Shown one piece after another: positions 28,352 to 38,300 of a stretch of DNA of 64,000 nucleotides. The notes below the pieces were generated by a model, which saw only the letters and a list, made by a program, of their open reading frames with translations, made no database searches and was not told the origin of the DNA. The DNA comes from Trichomonas vaginalis G3. Taxonomy: Eukaryota > Parabasalia > Trichomonadida > Trichomonadidae. Position 1 is the stretch's first letter. Every line of letters begins with the position of its first letter. The stretch lies in NCBI RefSeq assembly GCF_026262505.1, contig NC_067206.1:27915896-27979895 (forward strand). The letters are read 5' to 3'. Position numbers and translations under genes: made by a program.

Positions 28352-29955
28352 GATGAGTGAAGGTATCATACAGAATTATGAATACATTGCTGCTCATATC
28401 ATTGACTATATTAAAGAAGGTAATTTCTTTGATGTTTTTGAAATAGAAGACATCAAAAAGATCATGAAAAATTCAAATCTAACATAATACTATCAAAGCA
28501 AATAAATTATATACTTGTACTCGAAATTCTAATATTTGTATTCAAAGCTTGGAAGATGTTATTTCAACACTGAAATCAATCAAAAAGTACATGAAATTCG
28601 GAATACTTAATGGTATTGTTGTTTTTTTAGATCAGAAATCGAAAGAAATGTCTGAATCTACAGATAAAATCCAAAAACTTCAAACAGAGCTTAATGAAAT
28701 TCAAAATCAAAAGCAAAAAAGTGACAACAAAATAAAATCTCTTCAATCTCAACTCAATCAAATTAATGAAGAAAACAACACATTAAAGAGGAAACTCGAT
28801 GAAATGGAAAGTTTTCACAATTATAATGGGTTAAGTAGCGCTCAGAAAGAAATTCTATATAAAATTTCAGAACTTAAGAAATCAGAAGATTTCGAAAGTA
28901 TCTACAATTTCTTTGTTGAACTTTCATCTCAAGGAAATCAAAAAATGATTTCAAAAGCATGTGAAGAAGGACTTTGGAAAAAGATAGCTCCTAAAAAAGA
29001 TGATGATGATGAAAAGAATGTCCTTCATGTAGCATGTGAAAAACGAAATCTCAAACTTGTTAAATCTCTCATAGAATCTGGTTGTGATAAAGAATCGAGG
29101 AGTAAAAATGGATATACTCCACTTATTTTTGCATCAGGAAATGATAAACCTGAAGTTGTAAAATATCTTATCTCTATTGGAGCTGATAAAGAAGCAAAGA
29201 ATAATAATGGATATACTCCACTTATTTTTGCATCAAAGAATGGTCATCTTGAAGTTGTTAAATATCTTATCTCTAATAAAGCTGATAAAGAAGCAAAGAA
29301 TAATAATGGATATACTCCACTTATTTTTGCATCAAAGAATGGTCATCTTGAAGTTGTTAAATATCTTATCTCTAATAAAGCTAATAAAGAAGCAAAGAAT
29401 AATGATGGATATACTCCTCTAATTTGGGCATCAGAAAATGGTAAACTTGATGTTGTTAAATATCTTATCTCTAATAAAGCTGATAAAGAAGCAAAAGATG
29501 ATTATGGATATACTCCACTCATTCGGGCATCAAAAGAAGGTCATCTTGAAGTTGTTAAATATCTTATCTCTGTTGGAGCTAATAAAGAAGTAAAGAATAA
29601 AAGAGGAGATACTCCTCTAATTTGGGCATCACAAAATGGTAAACTTGAAGTTGTTAAATATCTTATCTCCAATAAAGCTGATAAAGAAGCAAAGAATAAT
29701 AGAGGATATACTCCACTTTGTGTTGCATCAGAACATGGTCATCTTGAAGTTGTTAAATATCTTATCTCTGTTGGTGCTGATAAAGAAGCAAAGAATAATT
29801 TTGGAAATACTCCGCTTCATTTATCATCATGGATTGGTCATTCTGAAGTTGTTCAGTATCTTGTCTCTGTTGGAGCTAAAAAAGAAGTAAAGAATAATGA
29901 AGGATACACTCCAGTTATGGTTGCAACAAGCGACATAAAACGTTTTCTAAAATAA
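28352..29955 (+). pseudogene. trichomonad ankyrin-repeat protein, split by a frameshift
   Basis: The gene begins at 28,352 (MSEGIIQNYEYIAAHIIDYI), the usual N-terminal domain of a large trichomonad ankyrin family. About 43 codons in, the frame ends in a stop; the rest of the conserved region continues in another frame (KANKLYTCTRN, then SLEDVISTLKSIKKYMKFG), so a small deletion near 28,480 has shifted the frame. A coiled coil follows (~28,650-28,800), then about ten 33-residue ankyrin repeats (GYTPLIFASKNGHLEVVKYL type) and a short end, IKRFLK. The repeats are very alike. Such proteins are presumed protein-binding scaffolds. It may be a recent pseudogene; a sequencing error would also explain it. 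Confidence 0.7.
29182..29379 (+). repeat. 99-bp exact tandem duplication inside ankyrin array
   Basis: Bases 29,182-29,280 and 29,281-29,379 appear identical, each encoding one 33-residue ankyrin repeat. This points to very recent repeat gain by unequal exchange or slippage. Confidence 0.8.
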
Positions 29956-30525
29956 GTTATTTTAATAAACAAAGGTATTAATAAAAATATTAAATCGTAT
30001 CTCTTTTTTAACTGTTTTAAAGGCTTTATCAAATTGAAATTTGTCAAAGAATTCAAACTGTATAAAATTATGAGTCATCGCATGCCAAAAAATTGTGATT
30101 CGTACCTTCTTTGACTTAAGACAAGAACAAAAATAAAGAAAAGAATATTATACCCTTTATTGCTATATTGCTATAAGGGCTTGCAAAATCTTATTCATTG
30201 TAATGTGTAAAACTTTAATGTCATGCAAAAACTATTCATCAATTCTAAAGCCCTTAAAATTAAGTTTGTGTAATTTAAAAAGAGCTCAGCATAAGAAAAT
30301 AGTTAATGTTAGAATGAAAATGAATGAAATACTTAATAGTAAAAGCAAATAAACGCTTTTTCATAGTTTAAAAATCAATGTCATAAAACTCCCCTAGAAA
30401 ATTGAATAATTTGTGTATTCTTGTCACGAATTCTTGGTCCAATTTTGAATTAAAGCCACAAATTTGAATAGAATGAGAATTAAAAAAATATATGAGAAAA
30501 GTAAGATTATTTATTTCAACTCTTT
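29956..30525. other. intergenic, no gene seen
   Basis: About 570 AT-rich bases between convergent ankyrin and dynamin genes; nothing recognisable. Confidence 0.5.
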
Positions 30526-32319
30526 CTAGACATGAGCCATACGGACCTCGTTGAGGATTGATGAAGCCTCCTTGAGGGCCTTGATGAGTGCGACGCACTT
30601 GGCTCTTCTTGCGGCAACATCTGGGTCTTCAGCCAAATCTGGGTCAGTGACAAGTCTCTTAAAGAGCTCCTGGCGCATGACCTCTGTAGACTTCTTGATG
30701 AGGATTCTGTGGACAGTCTTTGGAATGACATCTGCGATCTCTCTCTTGCAAATATCAACGTATCTGTCGACAAGTTCGAGAAGGAAGTCAACGTTGTTAT
30801 CAAGAGATCCGCTCTGTAACTGTGCTTGTGTTCTCTCCATAAATGACTTGTGTTCGGAGTTAATGTAGCAACTTTGGATATCAATAATCTGATTGACATA
30901 AACAAGGCATTCTTCGAGGGTCTCCTTGGCTATATCAGCGATGGACTGGCTGAGAAGAGCCTTAACTCTTGGGAAACGGTCTAATTCTGGAAGAATAACT
31001 TTTGTATGAAGCTCCATCATTCTGTGGTGAACGATTTCGGCGGCTTCTGTTGATGGAGCGCGCATCATCTCGATGTAATCTCTGATAAGACGGTAGAAAG
31101 TGGCTTCTGGGAAGAATAACGCTCTTTGGAGGCCGGAGTTGGCTTCAATCATGGCGATAACTTTCTCGCGTGGCATGGTCTTGGCCGATGGGATCTCGTC
31201 GAGGCGTTTCGGAAGATCATTAATGAGATAATCCATAAGATACTGGCCACCGTCGAGACCGTTCGTACGAAGATCGTCGGATGTACCGAGAAGAAGGCCT
31301 TGGTAGATGGATAAGTAACCTTCGAGCATCTTGTAAAGGAATAATTGTTTTTCTTCCTTGGAGTTGCCGAATACATCACCGTAACCGATCAGTTCATGTT
31401 CCTTACGGCGGAGAAGTTCATTGATTTCGTTGTGGACCGATGGAAGTTTTGATTTGATATGGCGCATCAGAATGCCATTCAATGTAGTAGCCAAGTACTT
31501 GTAGCCGCATGTTTCGGCAAGGTCACGATACTCTGGTGTAGTTAAGAAGAAGCGGTGCTCGCTCTCGATAACCTTTTCCATTGGTTTGCCATCGTCGATA
31601 TCTTTTTGAGATCTGTTAACGACACCAATGTAGCCGAGGTTGAGAGGATATACTTTGTTGAGGAGGACATCGCGGGCATTCGTTCCTTTGTCCATGATAT
31701 CGAGTTTTGTAATAACGCCAATTGTACGTGTACCCTTTGGATCTACTTCACGAGCAATAAGAAGTGAATCTGAGTTGGCAAGATCTGTATTTGCTGGGGT
31801 AATGGCAAGAATAATCGCGTTTTCTTTTGTGATGTAGCTCATAACCATGTTTCTGATTTGTTGTGGAAGGTCGGCTGCTTGTCCTTCTACAGCAACCTTC
31901 GTAAGACCTGGAAGATCGACAAGTGTCAAGTTTAATACATTTGGCGAAGTAACGCGAAGATTGATTGGAGCATCTGTAACACCTTTGTTAGAACCGCAGA
32001 GACGATCTGTTTCATCCTCAATTTCTTGGCGAACTTTATCGAAATTGGTAAAGATTTCATCTGGTTTATGATTGAAAACTGCGAATTCTTTTGGTTTTTG
32101 ATCTCCATCATTGTGAACAAGCTGGAGAACAAGAGGCCTTCTTGTGACAATGCCGGAACCACGAGGAAGGAAATCCTTCTGAACTAAGGATTCGAGAACG
32201 GATGATTTACCGCATGATTGGCAACCAACGACGACAATCTGTGGAAGATCGATACTGTCATGACCAACCCTTTGGAAGACATCCTGAAGCTTGTTGAGAA
32301 CGGGAATTAAAGTATCCAT
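30526..32319 (-). CDS. dynamin-related GTPase (DRP1/Vps1-like)
   Basis: A 597-residue classical dynamin without PH or proline-rich regions. GTPase motifs: GCQSCGKSSVLES P-loop (~32-44), VTRRP switch I, DLPGLTK (~136), TKLDIMD (~205) and NRSQKD. The middle/stalk region runs from ~300, and the GTPase effector domain is at the end (FLLELVDRYVDICKREIADV to the ALIKALKEAS helix). It is shorter than human DNM1L (736) because the variable B-insert between stalk halves is nearly absent. In trichomonads DRPs are candidates for hydrogenosome division and vesicle scission. Codon use is G+C-rich at third positions, suggesting high expression. Two copies of the AAAAGTGCC/AAAGGTGAC-type motif lie 11 and 21 bases before the ATG. 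Confidence 0.93.
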   Translation of the reverse strand: MDTLIPVLNKLQDVFQRVGHDSIDLPQIVVVGCQSCGKSSVLESLVQKDFLPRGSGIVTRRPLVLQLVHNDGDQKPKEFAVFNHKPDEIFTNFDKVRQEIEDETDRLCGSNKGVTDAPINLRVTSPNVLNLTLVDLPGLTKVAVEGQAADLPQQIRNMVMSYITKENAIILAITPANTDLANSDSLLIAREVDPKGTRTIGVITKLDIMDKGTNARDVLLNKVYPLNLGYIGVVNRSQKDIDDGKPMEKVIESEHRFFLTTPEYRDLAETCGYKYLATTLNGILMRHIKSKLPSVHNEINELLRRKEHELIGYGDVFGNSKEEKQLFLYKMLEGYLSIYQGLLLGTSDDLRTNGLDGGQYLMDYLINDLPKRLDEIPSAKTMPREKVIAMIEANSGLQRALFFPEATFYRLIRDYIEMMRAPSTEAAEIVHHRMMELHTKVILPELDRFPRVKALLSQSIADIAKETLEECLVYVNQIIDIQSCYINSEHKSFMERTQAQLQSGSLDNNVDFLLELVDRYVDICKREIADVIPKTVHRILIKKSTEVMRQELFKRLVTDPDLAEDPDVAARRAKCVALIKALKEASSILNEVRMAHV

Positions 32320-32330
32320 TCAGGTATGAC

Positions 32331-32354
32331 GTCACCTTTTCGGCACTTTTTTAG
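32331..32354 (-). promoter_or_regulatory. doubled upstream motif of the dynamin gene
   Basis: On the minus strand AAAAAAGTGCCG is followed at once by AAAAGGTGAC, 11-35 bases before the ATG. It is the only gene here with two copies of the motif shared by five genes. Confidence 0.4.
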
Positions 32355-33687
32355 ATCGAATTTCATAATTTTTTTCGACATCAAAAGAATTTGGATTAAT
32401 TAGCAAGAAAGAGTGGAATTGGACTTGTATAGAAGCAAAATATGCTGTTTGGCCATTAGTAATTCTCCTTTTCAGATCAGTTTCTTGTTTTTGATTTTTT
32501 TTGAAGATTATATACGTTAATGACTTCATAATTTACGTGTCTTTGTTGTCGTTTACATAAGCCTTTCTATTGCTTAACTTTACTTCTTACTTTTAACGAA
32601 ATACATACAAACCATTCGGATTTGCTGAATTCTAACTAAAATTGAACATAGGTACAATACACATTGCTACGAGTTTAGACACCACAGCTCTTTTTATTGA
32701 TTTACTTAAAATAAACTCAATAAAATTCTACTTGTTAATTGACATCGACTGAGATTACTTTCTTTATATTGCACTTTATCTGATAAATAGCTGTCTCATT
32801 TACATTTGTGAGCACTTCAAATAATTATTCTTATTATTCATAAAAAGTTTTTGACACTTTTTAATGAACAACCTGATATGAATATGACAAAACCTATATG
32901 AGGTTTGATAAAATTTTGAAAGAAATTTGATAAGAAATAATATTTGCTCTAATTCACCAAATATGATAATAATTACTAAGATTTGTATGGAACAAGCCAA
33001 CTATATCATAAAATTGAATCGCTATAATGTGTAAAATTTGGTATTAATTACAATCTTAATGAAATTGGATCACAAAATTCAATAAAATTCATTGAAATAC
33101 AAAAATTTGCATTGTAAATAGTATGTCTCACTAAAGTTACTTTATAATTATGGGAATAAGTCAATATTATGATTTTCGAATTTCCAAAAAAAATTCAAAA
33201 AATTTAAAATAATATGAAATATTGTTGAATTTCACATCAATTTTAGGATTTTTAAGAAATTTTGGAAAATAAAAATGATTTTATTTTATCTAATATTGCA
33301 ATTTTTACCTCTAAAAATCATTTTTGATACTAATATATTGATATTTATAATTTCCAAAGTTGAATTCTTTGGTAATATGGGCATTTGCTTTAGTATATCC
33401 GAAAACAAATACAAATATATAAAACAATGGCTACAATACGATATTATAACGCATTATGCTATATTTTTTTCTTTTGTACTAAGATTTGAACTTCCATAAG
33501 TTTACATGCACCAATACTTATCCAATTAATACTATGCAGATAGCTTTAAGGTCAAATAAATAAACAACATTTAGAATTATTGAACATTATAAAAAAAAAT
33601 CCAAAGATTTATAGAGAAAAGGATTAAAGAGCGATACACATTTTATTACTTAACACAAATGAAGATAAAAAAAATTTTTAACTCGCA
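32355..33687. other. intergenic, no gene seen
   Basis: About 1.3 kb of very AT-rich sequence between dynamin and IFT56. Short frames exist (for example near 32,800-33,500) but show no family signal or initiator. Confidence 0.5.
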
Positions 33688-35370
33688 TTACTGCTGAGTT
33701 GTATCAAATTCACCAGAAGTTTCCACGTAATTCTGAATTGTTTGAAGGACTTGTTCAGCATCTTTCTCCTGCATCAAACAGTCGTAAATTTCGTTAATCT
33801 TATCTGGCTCTTCTTTTCTAGACAAGATGTTTCTAAACACTCCTACAGCGCTTGCAATCATTCCTTGTTTCATTTCTTCGTTCATTTCGTATCCGGCGAG
33901 AATTGAATACGCTTTCATGGCGAAATAAAACATTCCTTGTGTATAACATTCCGAGGAAATGATTTGTAGTAATGTTTTAGCATCTTCTGCCACTGTACAT
34001 TGAGTATATAATTCCCAAGCCTTTTCCGGCTTTCTGTTCATTATATAACACATACAGAGCCACGATGTGTAGTATAATTCGCGTAAATATGCTGGATTCT
34101 TAACGAGAAGGAAGAACCTTTCGGCTTCTGCCCATCTACTGAGTTGTGCAAGGATCATAGCCTTATTGTAGTTAAATTCGTCGTTTTCTTTAAGGTATTC
34201 TTCGATAGATTGCAGTACTTTAAGCGCTGCATCCCATTCTTGTTCGATGAATTTATTTGTTGAAAGAACTTGACGTCCTTGGATTGTATCCTTGATTTCA
34301 TCAAGGTTGCCGTATTCTTTGAATACCTCGTTCGATGATGTAATTAAGTTCGCATCGCCTGTTAATTGGCCATATGCAAAATCAACAGTTGCTTTTAAGA
34401 GATTTTCACTGAGATCGAGGGGTTGGAAATCTTGTAATATATTATAGGCCTCTGTAGAGTTGGATTCCCTGAGATATAATATGGCGAGGTTCTGCTGCGC
34501 TTGTGGAATAATTCCAACAAGTTTGGGAAGAAATGTGAAGCCATCGTCACCATCATGGAATATACAGAGGTTGTGGTTTATCAAGGAATCAACAAATCCA
34601 TATGTTGCTGAACTGAATTTGCGGATTTGAAGTAATTGGGATTCTGCAGTACTGGGATCGTATAATTTAAGGTAGGCACAGCTCTTGAGGTTAAGAGCAA
34701 CAGCTGAATCCGAGTTCACTTGTAGATATTGATCAACTGTATCGTTTGCTTCCTGATGTTGATCTAGTTTGAACTGGCACATGGCTATATATACGTTTAA
34801 CGCAATGTAGTCTGGATGTTCTGCGAGAAGTTTTGTGTAAATATCAATGGCTTCTTGATAATGAGAACGAATGTAATGAATGGCTGCAAGAGAGAGTTGA
34901 TTTTCGAGTGTGCCCAAAAGCTGAGAGTGTGTTTTGTATAATGCATCGTCATCATTAGTCTGCTGAGCGATATGGAACAATAATCTTGTTTTATAATCGC
35001 ATGAAGGGCCTTTATTAGCATAATCACGAGCTACTTCGTAATCTTGAAGATAGAATTCACAGGATGATATATAAAGATTGACAGTCGTATCATCTGGATC
35101 GCTTTTCAAAAGATTTTCGTAAATATCAATGGCATCTTCGTACTGACCGGAGTGGAAAAGACTGTATCCGTGCCATAGTTGCATTTCTTTTGTATATGGC
35201 TGGTTAAGCTCTTTGTGAAGGAAGTCAATGAAAGTTGCAGCGCCACTGTAGTCACGATTTGCGATGTAATCCAAAATAGTCTGTTCGTTAGTCTCTGGAG
35301 CAGGTACTGCAACCTCTTCCGGCTGCAGATTTATATTCAATGTTTTCCTTCTAGCACCTCCAATAATCAT
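33688..35370 (-). CDS. IFT56: IFT56 (TTC26), intraflagellar transport complex B
   Basis: A 560-residue TPR protein that aligns along its length with TTC26/IFT56 (human 554). Shared blocks include NRDYSGAATFIDF near the N-terminus, NQLSLAAIHYIRSHYQEAID (very close to DQLSLASIHYMRSHYQEAID), YIALNVYIAMCQFKLD, ALNLKSCAYLKLYD, GIIPQAQQNLAILYLRE, IQGRQVLST, and YTSWLCMCYIMNRKPEKAWE. IFT56 is a peripheral IFT-B subunit needed to deliver motility proteins to flagella. The start MIIGGARRKTLN carries a short basic leader as in orthologues. A CTAAAAAGTACCG motif lies ~13-25 bases before the ATG. Confidence 0.92.
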   Translation of the reverse strand: MIIGGARRKTLNINLQPEEVAVPAPETNEQTILDYIANRDYSGAATFIDFLHKELNQPYTKEMQLWHGYSLFHSGQYEDAIDIYENLLKSDPDDTTVNLYISSCEFYLQDYEVARDYANKGPSCDYKTRLLFHIAQQTNDDDALYKTHSQLLGTLENQLSLAAIHYIRSHYQEAIDIYTKLLAEHPDYIALNVYIAMCQFKLDQHQEANDTVDQYLQVNSDSAVALNLKSCAYLKLYDPSTAESQLLQIRKFSSATYGFVDSLINHNLCIFHDGDDGFTFLPKLVGIIPQAQQNLAILYLRESNSTEAYNILQDFQPLDLSENLLKATVDFAYGQLTGDANLITSSNEVFKEYGNLDEIKDTIQGRQVLSTNKFIEQEWDAALKVLQSIEEYLKENDEFNYNKAMILAQLSRWAEAERFFLLVKNPAYLRELYYTSWLCMCYIMNRKPEKAWELYTQCTVAEDAKTLLQIISSECYTQGMFYFAMKAYSILAGYEMNEEMKQGMIASAVGVFRNILSRKEEPDKINEIYDCLMQEKDAEQVLQTIQNYVETSGEFDTTQQ

Positions 35371-35382
35371 TGAGAAAAAATA

Positions 35383-35395
35383 CGGTACTTTTTAG
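35383..35395 (-). promoter_or_regulatory. shared upstream motif of IFT56
   Basis: Minus-strand CTAAAAAGTACCG, 12 bases before the ATG; nearly the same as CTAAAAAGTGCC before the phospholipase B-like gene. Confidence 0.4.
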
Positions 35396-36002
35396 TTCCT
35401 CAGAAAATTATTTTTATTTTGAATGGAAGAATTAGACATTTGTTAGGCACATATCCTAAAATATAAATTGCTGATCGAAATATAAAAATTCATTGAACGT
35501 TTAGTTTTTACAATTATCAATATTAGTCACTAATATCGCCATACATATACATAAGCTTTCAGGCTCACTATGCATTTTCCAATTATGTTCAAATTTTGAA
35601 AAAAATTTCTTTTAATATTGCATTAATTAAGATTTTAATTATATAAAATAAAAGTACATCATATGAATAATTTAAATATTCTAGAAAATAGTCAACATAA
35701 CACGAATTTTATTTTAAGATTTCATAAATTTACGATTTCGACATTCGACAGTTCAGACATTTAATGTAAAAATGATAATATATATCTTTTCTTGATTATC
35801 ACACTATATTGATAAAAAAATTGTTTTTATTCGTATTGAAATTTCGATGAAAACAATCCAAAACTAAGTAAATCTAGTAAAAACAATAAGAGATTTATGG
35901 AATTAGTAGAAAAAATTGTTTTATTATTTTTTGATATAATAAATTATACTTAAATTTTTAAGATACTTTAGAGATTGACTAAGACATCTTCCAAAAAATA
36001 AA
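35396..36002. other. intergenic, no gene seen
   Basis: About 600 AT-rich bases; nothing recognisable. Confidence 0.5.
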
Positions 36003-37871
36003 TTATTTCGGAAGTAAGGTCTTCTTCTTATTAATAAAGTGAATTGCTAAAATTGCGAATGAAGCTGCGAATATTATTAATGATGTTGGGATAATTACAG
36101 CCTTAGCCCATGGCTGGAGTGGTTCATTAAGTTTCCAACCGTCTTCGCATTTGACTCCGAACCAAGGTCCTGTCTTATCACCAGCAGTGCAGACCTCTGA
36201 GTACTGGCAGTATCCGCACATTTCGTTGATTTCCAAGCACTTTGACATGTTCTTGTTACCAGCAGCGCAGATATCGTATCCTTCAGCCTGGAAGTCAACC
36301 CAAGTGAAGTTCCAACGTGTTGGTAAACCGTAGTAATTAACTTTGAAGTCCTTTTGTCCGAACTCCCACGGTGGGTTAAATTCGGCATCGCATGGTGGAG
36401 AAGCAAGGGCGTGCATTCTCATATTTGTTACGGCCTCAGTTAATCTGAGAACCTTTGTATCGAGATCGCCGAAATTGTTCCTGTCTCCGTATGGTGTTCC
36501 TTCAGCTGGACGAAGATCGTATCTAGAAGCAATCTGTTGGGCTGGATCGCCTTGTGAGTAGTTATCGCGCTTCCACTGGTTGTAACGCATGAATTTCTTG
36601 AAATCTTCGAATGTCTTGATCCTCCAGACATCGCGTTGCATAATGAGGTAACGTGGGGACTTGTAGTTAGATCTGTAGTCGCCGTAGATGCCGAGAGAGG
36701 CTACAAGCTCTGGATAGCCGGCGAGGTTGTAAAGGTCTTCGTGGTATGGGCAGTTGACAGATGGGAAGTATCCGTGCTCAACAAGGTAATCTGTAACATC
36801 GGAACTGCGGTAGACACCTGGGAACTGCTCGATGATCCAGATAAGATCCTTGTCGGGCTTCTGGAAGCGGGTTAATTTCTTGGAATCAACAACGACGTAC
36901 TGGTTGTTATATGTACCGGAGTTGTGCTTGATAAATGTCTCTGTCCACTCCTTGCCACTTGTGGATGTCCATGTGGCATGGACAGCACGGATCCAGGTGA
37001 AGAGGGACTTTGGTGTGCAAACCTTGTAGAGATCGTCGTTGTAGTTGTTGAGGGTGGTCTCGAGAACAAAGAGGCCGGTGTCTGCCATGTAGAAATCATC
37101 GTAGGAGGCAAGTTTGCCGATACGTGTGGACATAACAAGTTTGTGGGCCTTGAATGCCTTGATCGGAAGGTCGTACTCCTTGAGCTGGCCATGAAGTTCA
37201 CGATAGTCGGACCAGGCATCATGTGAGAAGTAAACATCTCTGTAATCATCTGTCAAACGGATAAGACCACTGCAGTGCTCGTTGATGAACTCTCTGGCTG
37301 GAGCAACATCATCTGGGAAGAGGTGGGCAATATCAAACATGTCGCCAGCGGACTGGAAGAACCAATGATCGAATTCATCCATCTGGGCTGTCTCATTGTG
37401 ATCAAGATCGCATGCATACTTGTAACCAGCAACAAGGCCGTCGAATTGGTTCATGATTAAACCAATTTCCTGCCAGTAAACGGACTCTGGATAAGCATCA
37501 ACAGATTCTCTAACATATTGAAGATTGTTGCTCATGTATTCTTTAACTTGTGGTGGATAGGTTCTGACACCAGATGGGTATCCTTTGATTTCACGAATAA
37601 GTGCATAATGATTGAAAATACTATTATAGGAAAGAGCGCCTTCAATATAGCCAGCGCATTTCATTATATCTGCATCTGGAGCTCCTTCACGGCCGTGAAG
37701 GTGAAGCTTGTACCAGCCAGCTTCATGAATTGAATCGTTGAAATTGGCCCAAGCAACAGCATTCTTATCTATTTTATCGAACTGTATTGATGGATTACCA
37801 TTGTTATCAATATAGCAAGAGGCTTCACGGTATTTTTCCGCACAAGCGATTTGCTGAATAAAGAGAAACAT
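36003..37871 (-). CDS. phospholipase B-like (PLBD/lamina ancestor) Ntn-hydrolase, membrane-anchored
   Basis: A 622-residue protein of the phospholipase B-like family (lysosomal PLBD1/2, Dictyostelium PLB). The hallmark CSGLIRLTDDYRDVYFSHDA W begins at Cys ~200, the likely N-terminal nucleophile freed by self-cleavage; further family blocks are SYDDFYMADTGLFVLETTLN, NSGTYNNQYVVVD, WIIEQFPGVYRSSDVT and RYDLRPAEGTPYGDRNN. The short hydrophobic start (MFLFIQQIACA) is a weak signal peptide. The family is normally soluble, but here a Cys-rich segment (CLEINEMCGYCQYSEVC) and a C-terminal membrane helix (AVIIPTSLIIFAASFAILAI) with a KKK tail are added, so it should sit in a lysosomal, phagosomal or surface membrane. 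A CTAAAAAGTGCC motif lies ~9 bases before the ATG. Confidence 0.88.
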   Translation of the reverse strand: MFLFIQQIACAEKYREASCYIDNNGNPSIQFDKIDKNAVAWANFNDSIHEAGWYKLHLHGREGAPDADIMKCAGYIEGALSYNSIFNHYALIREIKGYPSGVRTYPPQVKEYMSNNLQYVRESVDAYPESVYWQEIGLIMNQFDGLVAGYKYACDLDHNETAQMDEFDHWFFQSAGDMFDIAHLFPDDVAPAREFINEHCSGLIRLTDDYRDVYFSHDAWSDYRELHGQLKEYDLPIKAFKAHKLVMSTRIGKLASYDDFYMADTGLFVLETTLNNYNDDLYKVCTPKSLFTWIRAVHATWTSTSGKEWTETFIKHNSGTYNNQYVVVDSKKLTRFQKPDKDLIWIIEQFPGVYRSSDVTDYLVEHGYFPSVNCPYHEDLYNLAGYPELVASLGIYGDYRSNYKSPRYLIMQRDVWRIKTFEDFKKFMRYNQWKRDNYSQGDPAQQIASRYDLRPAEGTPYGDRNNFGDLDTKVLRLTEAVTNMRMHALASPPCDAEFNPPWEFGQKDFKVNYYGLPTRWNFTWVDFQAEGYDICAAGNKNMSKCLEINEMCGYCQYSEVCTAGDKTGPWFGVKCEDGWKLNEPLQPWAKAVIIPTSLIIFAASFAILAIHFINKKKTLLPK

Positions 37872-37880
37872 TATGGCCTT

Positions 37881-37892
37881 GGCACTTTTTAG
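37881..37892 (-). promoter_or_regulatory. shared upstream motif of phospholipase B-like gene
   Basis: Minus-strand CTAAAAAGTGCC, 9 bases before the ATG; same motif class as four other genes here. Confidence 0.4.
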
Positions 37893-38300
37893 TAGTTATT
37901 CTCAATTGCTAACCGCAATTGATTCCTCTGAGATCAATTTTTGCAGTATTGTTAATAGCTATGTTTCCCATTTTAAAAAGTCTATTAATGTTTGTGAAAA
38001 TTATCAACTTTCGAAATGGAATCAAATCTGAACTTCAATAAATATTAAAAGGGACTATATAGAAATGGTATACTGGGTTAGTAAGTAATAATAGCGCTTC
38101 CAATATTGAATAACAATGAATTAACTTAATTTCTTCATTTTGCCTTTATTTAATTCTATGAAATATTATGCCTGGTTCGAAAGAGAATCAAATCGATAAC
38201 AATATAGCTTTATTAATCAATAAAATTAAAAAATTATGAAAAATATATAAAAAATAAGATTGAATGTATTTGATATTAAACATGATTGCTTTAATATATT
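37893..38300. other. intergenic, no gene seen
   Basis: About 400 AT-rich bases; nothing recognisable. Confidence 0.5.

Noticed and set aside
29182-29900. Ankyrin array as a satellite repeat
   Set aside because: The 99-bp period is the 33-residue protein repeat in an open frame, so it is coding.
32800-33500. Short frames in the 1.3 kb spacer beside dynamin
   Set aside because: Hydrophobic, AT-driven translations with no initiator, no family signal and no neighbour logic.
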